Assembly (NCBI RefSeq): GCF_044377145.1
Contig: NZ_JBILJQ010000005.1
Span: 49,743 to 113,742, forward strand
DNA from: Aquimonas sp044377145
GTDB taxonomy: Bacteria; Pseudomonadota; Gammaproteobacteria; Xanthomonadales; Xanthomonadaceae
DNA: 64,000 nt
Direction of reading: 5' to 3'
In this document: positions 43,734 through 52,311 of the stretch, piece after piece
Numbering within the stretch: the stretch's first letter is position 1
Layout of the letters: the number at the start of each line of letters is the position of its first letter
The notes under the pieces: model-generated
Database searches by the model: none
What the model was told of the DNA's origin: nothing
The model's input: the letters and a program-made list of their open reading frames with translations, nothing else
Translations under genes and position numbers: made by a program

Positions 43734-44900
43734 ATGACCCAGCCGCCACTCAGCTCACGCACACCCAGTGATCCCGACGACGGGTCCGGCCGGGCGCGCG
43801 TGCGCCGGCATCGGCTCGCCCTGGGCCTGCTGTTCCTCAGCTCGGCGCTGGGCCTGCTTACTTTTGTGGATCGCTACCTGAGCCGCGTCGCCGCCGGGCG
43901 CTCGGCTGAGCTGTTGCGGGTGCTGCTTGAGGAAATGTCTGGCGCATGGGCGGCAGCTCTGCTGGTGCCGCTGATGGTGTGGCTGGCGCGGCGCTACCCG
44001 GTCAGCGGTATACGCTGGGCGCAGCATTTGCCGCTGCATTTCGGCTTCGCGCTGGGTGTCGGCGTTATGCATACCGCGCTGTCGGCGACGCTGCGAACCC
44101 TGCTGGTGTCTGTGCCGGGGCTGGCCGAGTTCGAATACCTGCCCAGCCTGCAGCGATTTCTGCTGTCCCTGCCGAACCAGCTGATCGTGTACGCGCTGGT
44201 GATCGCGATCACCCAGCAGATCGACCGCTACCGCGCCGCGCGCAACCGCGAACTGGAAGCCGAGCGCCTGCATGCCAGCCTCACGGAAGCCCAGCTTGAG
44301 GCCTTGCGCCGGCAGTTGGAGCCGCATTTCCTGTTCACCACGCTCAATGCTGTGTCCGAGTTGATCTACAGCCGCCCGTCTGCCGCCGAGGAGATGATCC
44401 GGCGCCTGTCGGCCCTGTTGAAGCATGCGTTCGCGCCGAGCCCCGAGCACGAGGCCAGCTTGGCTGAGGAACTGCGCGTGCTCGACCTGTACTTGGACAT
44501 CATGCGGCTGCGTTTCGCCGAGCGGCTGTTCGTGCAGATCGACGTGCCGGAAGGCCTGCGTGGTCTGCGGGTGCCACGGCTGCTTCTGCAGCCCTTGATC
44601 GACAGCGCGCTGCGCCGCAGCGATGACCCCGGGCAAACCCTGGTGGCGGTGAAACTGATCGCCCGCGAGGTCGACGGCCGACTGAAGCTGAAAGTGGTCG
44701 ACCAGGCGAGCAGCACGCCCGACGCCGAGTCCGACGTCGGTCTGCACAACGCCGCTGAGCGCATCCGTCGCCTCTACGGCACCGACTATGGCCTGCGCCG
44801 TCGCAGCGAGCCCGAGGGCAGCGCGGTGGAAGTCGAACTGCCGCTGCTTCCGGCCATCGGCGGCGCGCTGGTGAAGCCGCGGGCTACCCCGCAGCTGTAG
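43734..44900 (+). CDS. LytS/YehU-like sensor histidine kinase with degraded ATP site
   Basis: The protein has 388 residues. Four N-terminal transmembrane segments (about residues 28-160) are followed by a coiled coil and the His_kinase motif QLEPHFLFTTLNAVSELIYS, with the phospho-acceptor His at about 198 (LytS has PHFLFNTLN). The ATP-binding region is altered. The N-box usually reads LQPLVENAIKHG, but here it is LQPLIDSALRRSDD, without the Mg-binding Asn. The G1 box has DQASSTPDAE, without the usual DNGxG. It may be a phosphatase or pseudokinase. No LytTR response regulator gene is next to it. It is divergent from the cytochrome gene. Confidence 0.85.
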   Translation: MTQPPLSSRTPSDPDDGSGRARVRRHRLALGLLFLSSALGLLTFVDRYLSRVAAGRSAELLRVLLEEMSGAWAAALLVPLMVWLARRYPVSGIRWAQHLPLHFGFALGVGVMHTALSATLRTLLVSVPGLAEFEYLPSLQRFLLSLPNQLIVYALVIAITQQIDRYRAARNRELEAERLHASLTEAQLEALRRQLEPHFLFTTLNAVSELIYSRPSAAEEMIRRLSALLKHAFAPSPEHEASLAEELRVLDLYLDIMRLRFAERLFVQIDVPEGLRGLRVPRLLLQPLIDSALRRSDDPGQTLVAVKLIAREVDGRLKLKVVDQASSTPDAESDVGLHNAAERIRRLYGTDYGLRRRSEPEGSAVEVELPLLPAIGGALVKPRATPQL

Positions 44901-45085
44901 TCCCACGGGGCCTGCCTGCGCTGTGCGTGCGATTCGTTCGGGGGTGCCCGCGCGCTCGATCGCCCCGCGCTTCAATCAATTGCTGACGCTGGATGGGCTC
45001 GTTCGCGAGCTTGGTTGAATCCGCGCTCGATGCGCGGCTTGCGAGCCGCCTCTGTTCTGCGCCGCGATCCATCAGACAGGCAAGC

Positions 45086-45535
45086 TCATCGAGCCATCTG
45101 CGGCGGCGCGGCCAGCTCGCGCGCGTCGAGAAATCCGGAACCATCCACATCCTGCAGCCGGAAGCGTGCGTCCAACTGCGCGTTATGCTCGTCCAAGCTC
45201 AGCGCCATGCGGCGACGGAAGCGGGTGCCGGGCGGCAACTCGTGCGGCTGCACAACGCCGTCGCCGTTGACGTCCATCGCGCGGAAACCGCGGCTCATCC
45301 AGGCGCGGTACTCGCCCAGGCTGATGCGGCCATCGCCATCGCTGTCCATGCGCTGCAGCTGTTGCTGCGGATCGCTGGCGAGGTTGGCGGCAGTCGCCTG
45401 AGGCGGCAGCGTGGCGAGGGCTGCACCGAGCAGGCTGCAATGAAGAACTGCAGCCCACGCTCGTCGCCCGCGCGGGCGACGAGCACGAGCGGCCGAGGCA
45501 AAACCCAAACGAAGAAGGAACCGGAAGAGCGTCAT
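45086..45535 (-). CDS. EF-hand calcium-binding secreted protein
   Basis: This 149-residue protein has an N-terminal signal peptide-like stretch (AAVLHCSLLGAALATLPPQA) after a basic region. Three EF-hand loops follow: DSDGDGRISLGEY, DVNGDGVVQPHEL and DVDGSGFLDAREL. All carry Asp at loop position 1 and Glu at position 12. The protein is probably exported and binds calcium. The ATG at 45535 was chosen since MTLFRFLLRLGF gives a membrane-directed start. The partner is not known. It lies alone; the 185-bp gap before it (44901-45085) shows nothing. Confidence 0.85.
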   Translation of the reverse strand: MTLFRFLLRLGFASAARARRPRGRRAWAAVLHCSLLGAALATLPPQATAANLASDPQQQLQRMDSDGDGRISLGEYRAWMSRGFRAMDVNGDGVVQPHELPPGTRFRRRMALSLDEHNAQLDARFRLQDVDGSGFLDARELAAPPQMAR

Positions 45536-45698
45536 GCCGCGGAGCTTAAACCGCCACCGACCCGCGCTCGCCCTCACGCCTGCGAACATTGCGTGCCGCC
45601 GCCTCGGCTGCGTGCGCGGCCGGCGGGTTCATGGGCGGGATGAGCGCTGCGTTCGATCAAGCTTGCAGGGCGCTGACACGCCTACCCTCGCCGCCGAC

Positions 45699-46904
45699 TC
45701 AGATCCGCACCGGCTGCAGGCTGTAGCCCTTCAATCGCGCCGAGAACTCCTCCAGCGCGCGGATGCCCGAGCGCTCGGCCTCGGCACACCATTCGCGCAG
45801 GGCTTCGAGGGTGGCGTCCGAGCCCTGGCTGGTGCGGTCGAACACCTCACGCAGGCGGCGGCGGTAGTCGTAGATGGTGGCCAGATTCGGGTGGGCGGCG
45901 ATCCAGCTGTCCAAGCGCTGCTGCTGCTCGGGCTTGAGCCAGCGGCCGTGGTCCTTGAGCGCGCGGCGCATGCGGCCGGGCAGCGACTTCAGGCTGGTGC
46001 CGGCACCGGCGACGTCCTCGCGCAGGCTGGGCGCCACCACGATGCGGAAGTAGTCGGTCATCACCTGGAAGCGATGCACCAGCACCGCGCGCAGGGTGTC
46101 GGTGTCGGGCATCTGGATGTTCGGGCGGATATCGAGTTTGGGCGCGACGCGCAGGATCTTGGCCAGGCGCAGAAAGGCCAGCACACGCAGCACCGCCCAG
46201 CCGATATCGAACTCGAACCGGCGCAGCGCAAAGCGCGCCGACGACGGAAAGGCGTGATGGTTGTTGTGCAGTTCCTCGCCGGCAATGATCAGGCCCCAGG
46301 GGCTGATATTGGTGGCGCGGTCATCGGTTTCGAAGTTGCGGTAGCCCCACCAGTGGCCAAGGCCATTGATGACACCCGCAGCCAGCACCGGCACCACCAG
46401 CATCTGCAGTGCCCACACGGTGATGCCGATGACGCCGAACACGCCGATATCGGCGAACAGCAGCAGGCTCGGGCCGAGGCCAGGAAAGCGCGAATACACG
46501 TGACGCTCCAGCCAGTCGGTCGGCGTACCGTGGCCGAACTGGGCGTGGATCGTGCGATCCTTGCGCGCGCTCTGGTACAGCGTCACGCCGTGGAACAGCA
46601 CCTTGTTGATGCCGAGCACCTGCGGGCTGTGCGGGTCTTCGGCGGTCTCGCAGCGGGCGTGGTGCTTGCGGTGGATGGCGACCCAGTCCTGGGTGACCAT
46701 CGCGGTGGTGAACCACAGCCAGAAGCGCATCGGATGGCTGACCAGCGGATGCAGATTGACCGCGCGATGGGCCTGGCAGCGATGCAGATAGATCGTTACC
46801 GACAGCAGGGTGGCCTTGGCCATCAGCAGGAATGCGCCGACCACCAGCAGCCAGCTGTTGCCGAACAGACCTTCACTGGCCCAGGCGAATAATGAGTTTT
46901 CCAT
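45699..46904 (-). CDS. Fatty acid desaturase (acyl-CoA/phospholipid type)
   Basis: This 401-residue membrane di-iron desaturase has the three His boxes HRCQAH, HRKHH and HNNHH in order, between two pairs of transmembrane segments. They are preceded by TIYLHRCQAHRAV, as in delta-9 type enzymes. The C-terminal 150 residues form an extra cytosolic helical domain with charged residues, also found in the DesA/DesC group of Pseudomonas-like bacteria. It introduces double bonds to keep membranes fluid. It is a single gene, and I chose the ATG at 46904. Confidence 0.93.
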   Translation of the reverse strand: MENSLFAWASEGLFGNSWLLVVGAFLLMAKATLLSVTIYLHRCQAHRAVNLHPLVSHPMRFWLWFTTAMVTQDWVAIHRKHHARCETAEDPHSPQVLGINKVLFHGVTLYQSARKDRTIHAQFGHGTPTDWLERHVYSRFPGLGPSLLLFADIGVFGVIGITVWALQMLVVPVLAAGVINGLGHWWGYRNFETDDRATNISPWGLIIAGEELHNNHHAFPSSARFALRRFEFDIGWAVLRVLAFLRLAKILRVAPKLDIRPNIQMPDTDTLRAVLVHRFQVMTDYFRIVVAPSLREDVAGAGTSLKSLPGRMRRALKDHGRWLKPEQQQRLDSWIAAHPNLATIYDYRRRLREVFDRTSQGSDATLEALREWCAEAERSGIRALEEFSARLKGYSLQPVRI

Positions 46905-46992
46905 CGCGGGTATCGCTTGCTGTTGTTGAGTGAACAGATGTTAGCAGTCTGCCCTGACCCGGTTTTGACGTTCGTCACGAGCCCGCCTCCGC

Positions 46993-47805
46993 ATGCCTGA
47001 ACTGCCCGAAGTCGAAACCACCCGCCGCGGCATCGAGCCGCATCTGCTGACTCGCCGCATCTCCGCCGCGATCCTGCGCCGGCCGGATCTGCGCTGGCCG
47101 ATTCCGACCGAGATCCGCGACGAGCTGCCCGGCCAGCGCATCCGCGCGGTCGAGCGGCGCGCCAAGTACCTGCTGCTGCAGGCGGAGACCGGCAGCGCGA
47201 TCCTGCACCTCGGCATGTCCGGCAGCCTGCGCATCCTTGCGCCCGGCGTGCCGCTGCGTGCTCACGACCATGTCGACCTCGAACTCGACGACGGCCGCGT
47301 GCTGCGTTTCAACGACCCGCGCCGCTTCGGCGCATTGCTGTGGCAGGCGCAGGGCGAGGTGCATCCGCTGCTGGCCGGTCTCGGCCCGGAGCCACTGTCG
47401 CCGGACTTCTCAGGCGAACACCTGTTCCGGCTCAGCCGCGAGCGCCGCGCCGCGGTCAAGACCTTTCTGATGGACCAGGTGGTGGTGGTCGGCGTCGGCA
47501 ACATCTACGCCGCCGAGAGCCTGTTCCGCGCCGGCATCGACCCGCGCCGCGCCGCCGGCAAGATCAGCCTGGAGCGCTACCGCGCACTGGCCGACGCCGT
47601 GCGCGAGATCCTCGCCTACGCGATCGTCCGCGGCGGGACCACACTGCGCGATTTCATCGCCCCCGACGGCGCCCCCGGCTACTTCGAGCAGGAGTTGCTG
47701 GTGTACGGCCGCGAGGGCGAGAACTGCAAGCTTTGTGGGACCGCGCTGAAACACATGAGCCTCGGCCAGCGCGCGACGGTATGGTGTCCGCGGTGTCAGC
47801 GCTGA
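46993..47805 (+). CDS. mutM: Formamidopyrimidine-DNA glycosylase (Fpg)
   Basis: This 270-residue base-excision repair enzyme removes 8-oxoguanine and then nicks the site. The N-terminal PELPEVETTRRGI starts with the catalytic Pro, after the Met is removed, and Glu. The H2TH region is complete (NIYAAESLFRAGIDPRRAAG). The C-terminal zinc finger has CKLCGTALKHMSLGQRATVW, ending in CPRC. It starts just downstream of the divergent desaturase. Two heptamer units follow its stop. Confidence 0.98.
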   Translation: MPELPEVETTRRGIEPHLLTRRISAAILRRPDLRWPIPTEIRDELPGQRIRAVERRAKYLLLQAETGSAILHLGMSGSLRILAPGVPLRAHDHVDLELDDGRVLRFNDPRRFGALLWQAQGEVHPLLAGLGPEPLSPDFSGEHLFRLSRERRAAVKTFLMDQVVVVGVGNIYAAESLFRAGIDPRRAAGKISLERYRALADAVREILAYAIVRGGTTLRDFIAPDGAPGYFEQELLVYGREGENCKLCGTALKHMSLGQRATVWCPRCQR

Positions 47806-47807
47806 TT

Positions 47808-47825
47808 GCCGGGATTCGGGATTCG
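47808..47825. repeat. Heptamer repeat remnant
   Basis: About two copies of GGGATTC follow the mutM stop directly. The unit matches the blocks at 19178 and 63882, so it belongs to the same intergenic repeat family. It is too short to judge alone. Confidence 0.6.
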
Positions 47826-47950
47826 CAGGCGGCGAGTTGAGGCGCTCAGTGCTTCACGTGGGTGGTTGCTGACGCAGGCGTGTTCACCGTGAACGCGCCA
47901 CACGCTCATCGGGCGGTCTCAGCGCGCGAACCAGCCTTGTCACGCGGTAG

Positions 47951-47977
47951 GTTGGGACAAGCGCAGCGCGTCCCAAC
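47951..47977. repeat. REP-like hairpin
   Basis: GTTGGGAC at 47951-47958 is mirrored by GTCCCAAC at 47970-47977 around a GCGCAGCGC core, the core also seen at 11400-11480. The gap 47826-48064 (mutM to the small gene) otherwise contains nothing I recognise. Confidence 0.65.
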
Positions 47978-48064
47978 GTTGAGCGGCCGTTGCATGGCCC
48001 GCTGGCAATGCAACGCCTGCCCGACCAAGCGAGACGGTGAGCCCCAGGGGCTACGTGGCGCTGC

Positions 48065-48268
48065 TCAGGTCTCGTCTTCAGGCACTTCGACCAGCCGATC
48101 GAGGTGGAGTCCGACGATCACACGCCCAGAGCTGGCATCGACCACCACGCAATGCTCCGGCATGTTGGGAATCTCGCCCAGCAGCACGACGGTGTGCGGA
48201 AGCTCGTCCTCACGGGGTGCGCCGAAGCGGTTGACGCGGCACAAGCTCAATGGACGTGGCGGCGTCAC
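48065..48268 (-). CDS. Small uncharacterised protein, 67 residues
   Basis: I do not recognise it. It starts at GTG 48268, overlapping the thioesterase stop by GTGA, so it is probably translated by coupling. The sequence LCRVNRFGAPREDELPHTVV, then LLGEIPNMPEHCVVVDASSG, has no signal peptide or membrane helix and looks like a small soluble fold with a beta strand pair. The codon pattern matches its neighbours. It could be a chance open frame; I rate it about even. Confidence 0.45.
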   Translation of the reverse strand: MTPPRPLSLCRVNRFGAPREDELPHTVVLLGEIPNMPEHCVVVDASSGRVIVGLHLDRLVEVPEDET

Positions 48269-48759
48269 CCCACCGGCCCCAGCGCCACAAACCGCCCTTC
48301 CAGCCGCGCGGCTTCGCGGCCGTCCTGCAGCCGCACGCTGGCGGTCAGGCGCAGCCGGGCTTTGCGGCGTGTGCGCATCGCGCGGATCGCGGCTTCGATG
48401 TCTTCACCCTCGGCGAAACGCGCTTCGGCGTGGATCTCTTCCAGCACCGGAACGAAATACTGGGTGCTCGAATCCTGCACGTAGACCTCGGCGCTCAGGC
48501 CGGCGCGCTTCAGGTGCAGGCTGAACAGGCCCCAGCAGGAGACCGTCATCAGCCCGGCCAGGCTGCCGCCAAAGGCGCTGCCCTTGTCGTTGACATTGGC
48601 CGCCAGCGGCGCCGCCAGCACCAGCCGATCGGCCGCACAGGCGTGGACGCGGCAGCCCATCGCCGCCAGCGGTGGCATCGACAGCAGGACGCGCTGCAGG
48701 TCGGCACCAAGTTCGTGTGGCGGGGCTTCGGCCAGGCGGAGGGGTGCGACAGAGCTCAT
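48265..48759 (-). CDS. Thioesterase-fold protein, YiiD C-terminal domain type
   Basis: This 164-residue hotdog-fold protein has the core VNDKGSAFGGSLAGLMTVSC, which is the conserved motif of the YiiD_C thioesterase family (ND.G.AFGGSL...). Its size and absence of the acetyltransferase half agree with a stand-alone version. The substrate is unknown. The start at 48759 (MSSVAPLRLAEAP) was chosen over an extension to 48828. It overlaps the small gene at 48268 by 4 bp, and the hemD start lies 50 bp away on the other strand. Confidence 0.85.
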   Translation of the reverse strand: MSSVAPLRLAEAPPHELGADLQRVLLSMPPLAAMGCRVHACAADRLVLAAPLAANVNDKGSAFGGSLAGLMTVSCWGLFSLHLKRAGLSAEVYVQDSSTQYFVPVLEEIHAEARFAEGEDIEAAIRAMRTRRKARLRLTASVRLQDGREAARLEGRFVALGPVG

Positions 48760-48808
48760 GCGCGTTCGATTTGTACGTGGGCCGGGGAGGCGAGGCAGAC
48801 TAAGTAGC

Positions 48809-49582
48809 ATGAAGCCACGGATACCCACGAGTACGGACGCCCTCAGCGGCTGGACGATCGTCTGTCTGCGCGAGCGTCGCCAGCAGCCGGCGGCGGCTCG
48901 TTTGATCCGCGCCTGCGGCGCCCAGGCGCTGGCTCTGCCGGGACTGAAGCTGACCGCCCTTCCGGCTCAGGCGGCGCTGGATGCAGCATTGAGCACGCGC
49001 ATCGAGGTCGCGGTATTCACCAGCCCGGCCGCAGTGGAGTTTGCGCATCGACTGCGAGCTGACCTGGCCGCGCAGATCCCATTGGCAGCCGCGGTCGGCG
49101 CCGGCACCGCGCAGGCGCTACGCCAGGCCGGATTCACCGCCGTGATCCAGCCTGGCGCCGCATCCGAGCAGACCAGCGAGGGCCTGCTCGGATGCGCCGA
49201 ACTGGCCACAGGCCACGGCCGCCAGCTGCTGCTGATCAGCGCACCGGGTGGACGCGGCCTGGTGGCGCCCGAGCTCAGCGCGCGCGGCTTCGCCGTGCAG
49301 CGGATCGACGTGTATCGGCGCGGCCCGGCGCGACTGGATGCCCGCCACCGACGCGCGCTCGACGCCGCCACGCTGCCGTTCGGCCTGCTGCTGTCGAGCG
49401 CCGAGGCGCTGGACAACGTGCTGGCGCAGTTGCCAACAGCGAGCGTGGCCCAGCTGCGTCAGGCGCAGGTGGCGGCCAGCAGCGCGCGTCTGCTGGCGCA
49501 TGCGCAGGCGAGGGGTTTTGCCGATGTGCGGCGGGCCGCGGGCCCATCCACTGCCGCCTTGCTGGCGGCGCTGTCTGCATGA
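48809..49582 (+). CDS. hemD: Uroporphyrinogen-III synthase (HemD)
   Basis: This 257-residue enzyme closes the ring to form uroporphyrinogen III in haem synthesis. It shows GWTIVCLRERRQQPAAARLI at the start, and TSPAAVEFAHRL, VGAGTAQALRQAG, LISAPGGRGLVAPELSARG and LLSSAEALDNVL. That is the low-conservation two-domain pattern of HemD. hemC is not adjacent, so this gene is separate from a hem operon here. The GGDEF gene begins about 100 bp downstream. Confidence 0.88.
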   Translation: MKPRIPTSTDALSGWTIVCLRERRQQPAAARLIRACGAQALALPGLKLTALPAQAALDAALSTRIEVAVFTSPAAVEFAHRLRADLAAQIPLAAAVGAGTAQALRQAGFTAVIQPGAASEQTSEGLLGCAELATGHGRQLLLISAPGGRGLVAPELSARGFAVQRIDVYRRGPARLDARHRRALDAATLPFGLLLSSAEALDNVLAQLPTASVAQLRQAQVAASSARLLAHAQARGFADVRRAAGPSTAALLAALSA

Positions 49583-49683
49583 ACGCCTGTGCAGAACAAC
49601 GGGGTGCCTGCGCTACACTTTGCGCCGCCTCGCAGCCGCTGCGCGCACCGCCTGCAGCAGCCCCAGCCAAACCCGGAATCAAC

Positions 49684-51702
49684 GTGCAACGACGCCTGCT
49701 TCCGCTGCTGATCGCCCTGCTGCTGGCCACACCCGTGATCGCCATGCAGGACGCCGAACGCTGGGCGGACGGTGATCCACTGGCGCCGGATCCGCCCAAC
49801 GAAGTCGCGGCACCTCTGCAGGCGCGCCTGATCGAGGCCGAGCGGTTGTCCTCCAGCGGCGACTTCACGATGGCAGCCACGGTGCTGAAAGAAGCCGCGA
49901 CTTTGGCCGCCGGCCAGCCCGCCGAGGTCGATGCGGTGGACCGGGTCAGCGCGCAGATCGAGTTCCGCCGCGGCCGCTACCCGGAAGCATTGACCCTGCA
50001 GCGCGGCATTCTGGAGCGCGCCTCCGCTCGCGGCGACACCGCCAGCGTCGCCCGCGCCGAAACCGACATCGCCATCCTGTTGCGCCGTCAGGGCGATCTG
50101 GCTCCGGCGCTGTCCGGATTCGAGCGCGCACTTGCCCAATTTCGCCAGCTCGACGACCGCAATGGCGTCGCCGACGTGCTGACCCACGTCGGCCTGATCC
50201 GCCTCAACCAGGGCCTGTACTCGACCGCGCTGGAGTCGCTGCGCGAAAGCCTGAAACTGCAGCAGGCTGGCGCCCGCGCCGAGATCGAGCGCACGTATCA
50301 CTACCTCGGCCTGCTCTACGCCGGCATGCGCGAATACGAAACCGCGCGCCGCTATCTGGAGCGCGGCCTGGCCGAAGCGCGTCGGCTGGCCGACCCCTCG
50401 CGCGAGGCGCCGCTGCTCGGCAGCATGGCGCGCACCGCCAACCTGGCCGGCAGCTTCAGCGAAGCGCTGACTCTGGCGCTGGAAGCCGAGCGCCTGGCCG
50501 AGCGCCTGGGCAGCCCGCCGGGTCAGGTGTATGCGCTGATCGAGAACGGCCGCGCCAAGCTCGGCCTGAACCGCCTGAGCGAGGCCAACGAGGCTCTGCA
50601 GCGCGGCGCGTTGATCGCCGAGCGGATCGGCCAGCGCAGCACGCTGGCGCGCTACCGCGCCCTGTTGGCCGAAGCGGCCGCTCGCCAGAACCGCCCGGAA
50701 GAGGCGCTGGCGCTGTGGCAACAGGCCTTGCCGGAGTTCCAGTCCGGCGATGACCAGCCGCAGCTGCTGGACAGCTACAAGGTGATGATCCCGCTGCTGC
50801 GCGAACAGGGTGACGGCGAGCGAGCGCTGGACATCGCGATTGAGAGCCTCAGCCTGCAGGAACAGATAAGCGGGCTCGACATGAATCGTCGCGTGGCGGT
50901 GATGGAAAGCGCCTACCGCGCCGAGGAATCCGAGCGCCAGATCGAACTGCTGCAGCGTGATCTGGAGATCCAGGCGCTGAAGCTGCGGCAGGAAGCGCTG
51001 GGTCGCTGGCTGGCCACCTTCGGCGTGCTCAGTCTGCTACTGGTCGCCGGACTGCTCGGCTTCCGCTACCGCGAAAGTCGGCGGCTGTCGCGCCAGCTTG
51101 AAGAAACCAACCGCGAGCTGGAGAGCAACCGCACCGCGCTCGGCCAGGCCAACGTCGAACTCGAAAAGCGCGCCGAGGCTCTGGCGCTGGCCGCCAGCGT
51201 CGACCCGCTGACCGGCATCGCCAACCGCCGCGCCTTCGTGGAGCGTTTCGAAGTGCACTGGGCCGATGCCATCAGCCGGCACTCTGCACTGTCGATCGCG
51301 CTGATCGACGCCGATCACTTCAAACGCATCAACGACACCGCAGGGCATGCGGTCGGCGATGCGGTGCTGTGTGCATTGGCGGTCTGCATCCAGGGCCTGC
51401 TGCGCGCCGGCACCCTGTTGGCGCGATGGGGCGGCGAGGAGTTCGTCGTGCTGATCCCCGGCGCCAACAGCCAGGCCGCCGCGGGCCTCGCCGAACGCCT
51501 GCGTGCCGCGGTGGAATCGCTGGAAATCGAGGGTCTGCCGCGGGTGACCATCAGCATCGGCGTGGCCTCACTCAGCGGCCGCAGCCGCCTGCGCCCTGAA
51601 GGCCTGTTCGATGAAGCCGACGGCGCGCTGTATGCGGCCAAGACGGCGGGACGCAACTGCGTGGTGGTGGCTGATGAGCCTGGGAGTGGGGCGGTGGGCT
51701 GA
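49684..51702 (+). CDS. TPR-repeat diguanylate cyclase (GGDEF)
   Basis: This 672-residue protein starts at GTG 49684 (VQRRLLPLLIALLLATPVIA), giving a signal peptide. An ATG at 49579 overlaps the hemD stop and would add 35 residues before the same hydrophobic stretch. About ten TPR-like helical hairpins (residues 40-420) follow in the periplasm. Then come a transmembrane segment (FGVLSLLLVAGLLGFRYRES), a coiled coil and the GGDEF domain with RWGGEEFVVLIPGA, DPLTGIANRRAFVERF and the helical C-end. The catalytic GGEEF is intact, and no I-site RxxD is obvious. It likely makes c-di-GMP in response to a periplasmic signal. Confidence 0.92.
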   Translation: MQRRLLPLLIALLLATPVIAMQDAERWADGDPLAPDPPNEVAAPLQARLIEAERLSSSGDFTMAATVLKEAATLAAGQPAEVDAVDRVSAQIEFRRGRYPEALTLQRGILERASARGDTASVARAETDIAILLRRQGDLAPALSGFERALAQFRQLDDRNGVADVLTHVGLIRLNQGLYSTALESLRESLKLQQAGARAEIERTYHYLGLLYAGMREYETARRYLERGLAEARRLADPSREAPLLGSMARTANLAGSFSEALTLALEAERLAERLGSPPGQVYALIENGRAKLGLNRLSEANEALQRGALIAERIGQRSTLARYRALLAEAAARQNRPEEALALWQQALPEFQSGDDQPQLLDSYKVMIPLLREQGDGERALDIAIESLSLQEQISGLDMNRRVAVMESAYRAEESERQIELLQRDLEIQALKLRQEALGRWLATFGVLSLLLVAGLLGFRYRESRRLSRQLEETNRELESNRTALGQANVELEKRAEALALAASVDPLTGIANRRAFVERFEVHWADAISRHSALSIALIDADHFKRINDTAGHAVGDAVLCALAVCIQGLLRAGTLLARWGGEEFVVLIPGANSQAAAGLAERLRAAVESLEIEGLPRVTISIGVASLSGRSRLRPEGLFDEADGALYAAKTAGRNCVVVADEPGSGAVG

Positions 51703-51705
51703 GTT

Positions 51706-51748
51706 AGTCGGGAGTCGGGAGTCGGGAGTCGGGAGTCGGGGTTCGGGA
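51706..51748. repeat. Heptamer tandem repeat (GGGAGTC)
   Basis: About six copies of a TCGGGAG unit, the last varied to GGGGTTC, start 4 bp after the GGDEF stop. This is the same repeat family as at 19178, 47808 and 63882, and the GGG runs spaced by AGTC make it a G-quadruplex candidate. Confidence 0.75.
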
Positions 51749-51790
51749 AGAGCTTGCTTGGCGAGCTTGGCGATTTGTACGAAGACCGAA

Positions 51791-51890
51791 CCCTCTCCCC
51801 AACCCCACCTTCGCTCCGCTCGGGCTCGCAGGGCCGTCGGCTGCCACCGGCAGCCGACAAACGGCCCCGACTCGCTCCACGGGGAGAGGG
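51791..51890. repeat. Nested inverted repeat about 100 bp long
   Basis: CCCTCTCCCC at 51791-51800 is mirrored by GGGGAGAGGG at 51881-51890. Inside, GTCGGCTGCC/GGCAGCCGAC (51836-51858) makes a perfect 10-bp stem. The layout is that of a mobile-like or REP-derived intergenic element. No gene is in it. Confidence 0.6.
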
Positions 51891-52045
51891 GCTCGAACTG
51901 AGGCGCTGCTCCGTCTGCCGCTCCGTGCTTGCCTTCACTCCGGCTTCTAGCTCTGGCTCTGGCTTCGCTCCAGCTTCTGCGGGCAGGAAGCCCGCGCTCT
52001 ACCCGGGGCCCCTGGGAAGCGGCGGGAGGCGGTCGATCAGCCCGT

Positions 52046-52290
52046 AGGGTCGCCGGCAAGGATGCCGGCGAGGTTTTTGACAGGCCATGGATGGCCTGTC
52101 CAAAAACCCCGACCGACTCCCGCGTACCCGAAGTGCAGGATGCACGTAGGGCGCGGACGAGGGGTGCCCTTCTCTTTGGTTACTTTCTCTTGGGCAGGCA
52201 AGAGAAAGTGACTCGGCTGGCCCGCAGGGCCAACCGAAAGCTCTTGCTCCCGCTCACCACCCCCGCCGATGAGGGTGCGAGTGCAAGTAT
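52046..52290. repeat. Mosaic of hairpins between convergent genes
   Basis: Three palindromes lie in a row: CGCCGGC/GCCGGCG (52051-52070), a long hairpin at 52073-52107 (separate entry), and ACTTTCTCTTG/CAAGAGAAAGT around GGCAGG (52182-52209), a perfect 11-bp stem. Similar strings recur between genes in Xanthomonad genomes as I know them. The open frame on the minus strand at 52037-52315 is most likely not a gene. Confidence 0.55.
52073..52107. terminator. Bidirectional terminator-like hairpin
   Basis: GTTTTTGACAGGCCAT and ATGGCCTGTCCAAAAAC pair with one bulge around a GG loop, with T/A tracts on both sides. It lies between the end of the GGDEF gene and hvfC, which converge, so it can terminate both. 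Confidence 0.65.
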
Positions 52291-52311
52291 GGGTGCAAAC
52301 AGCAACACCTC

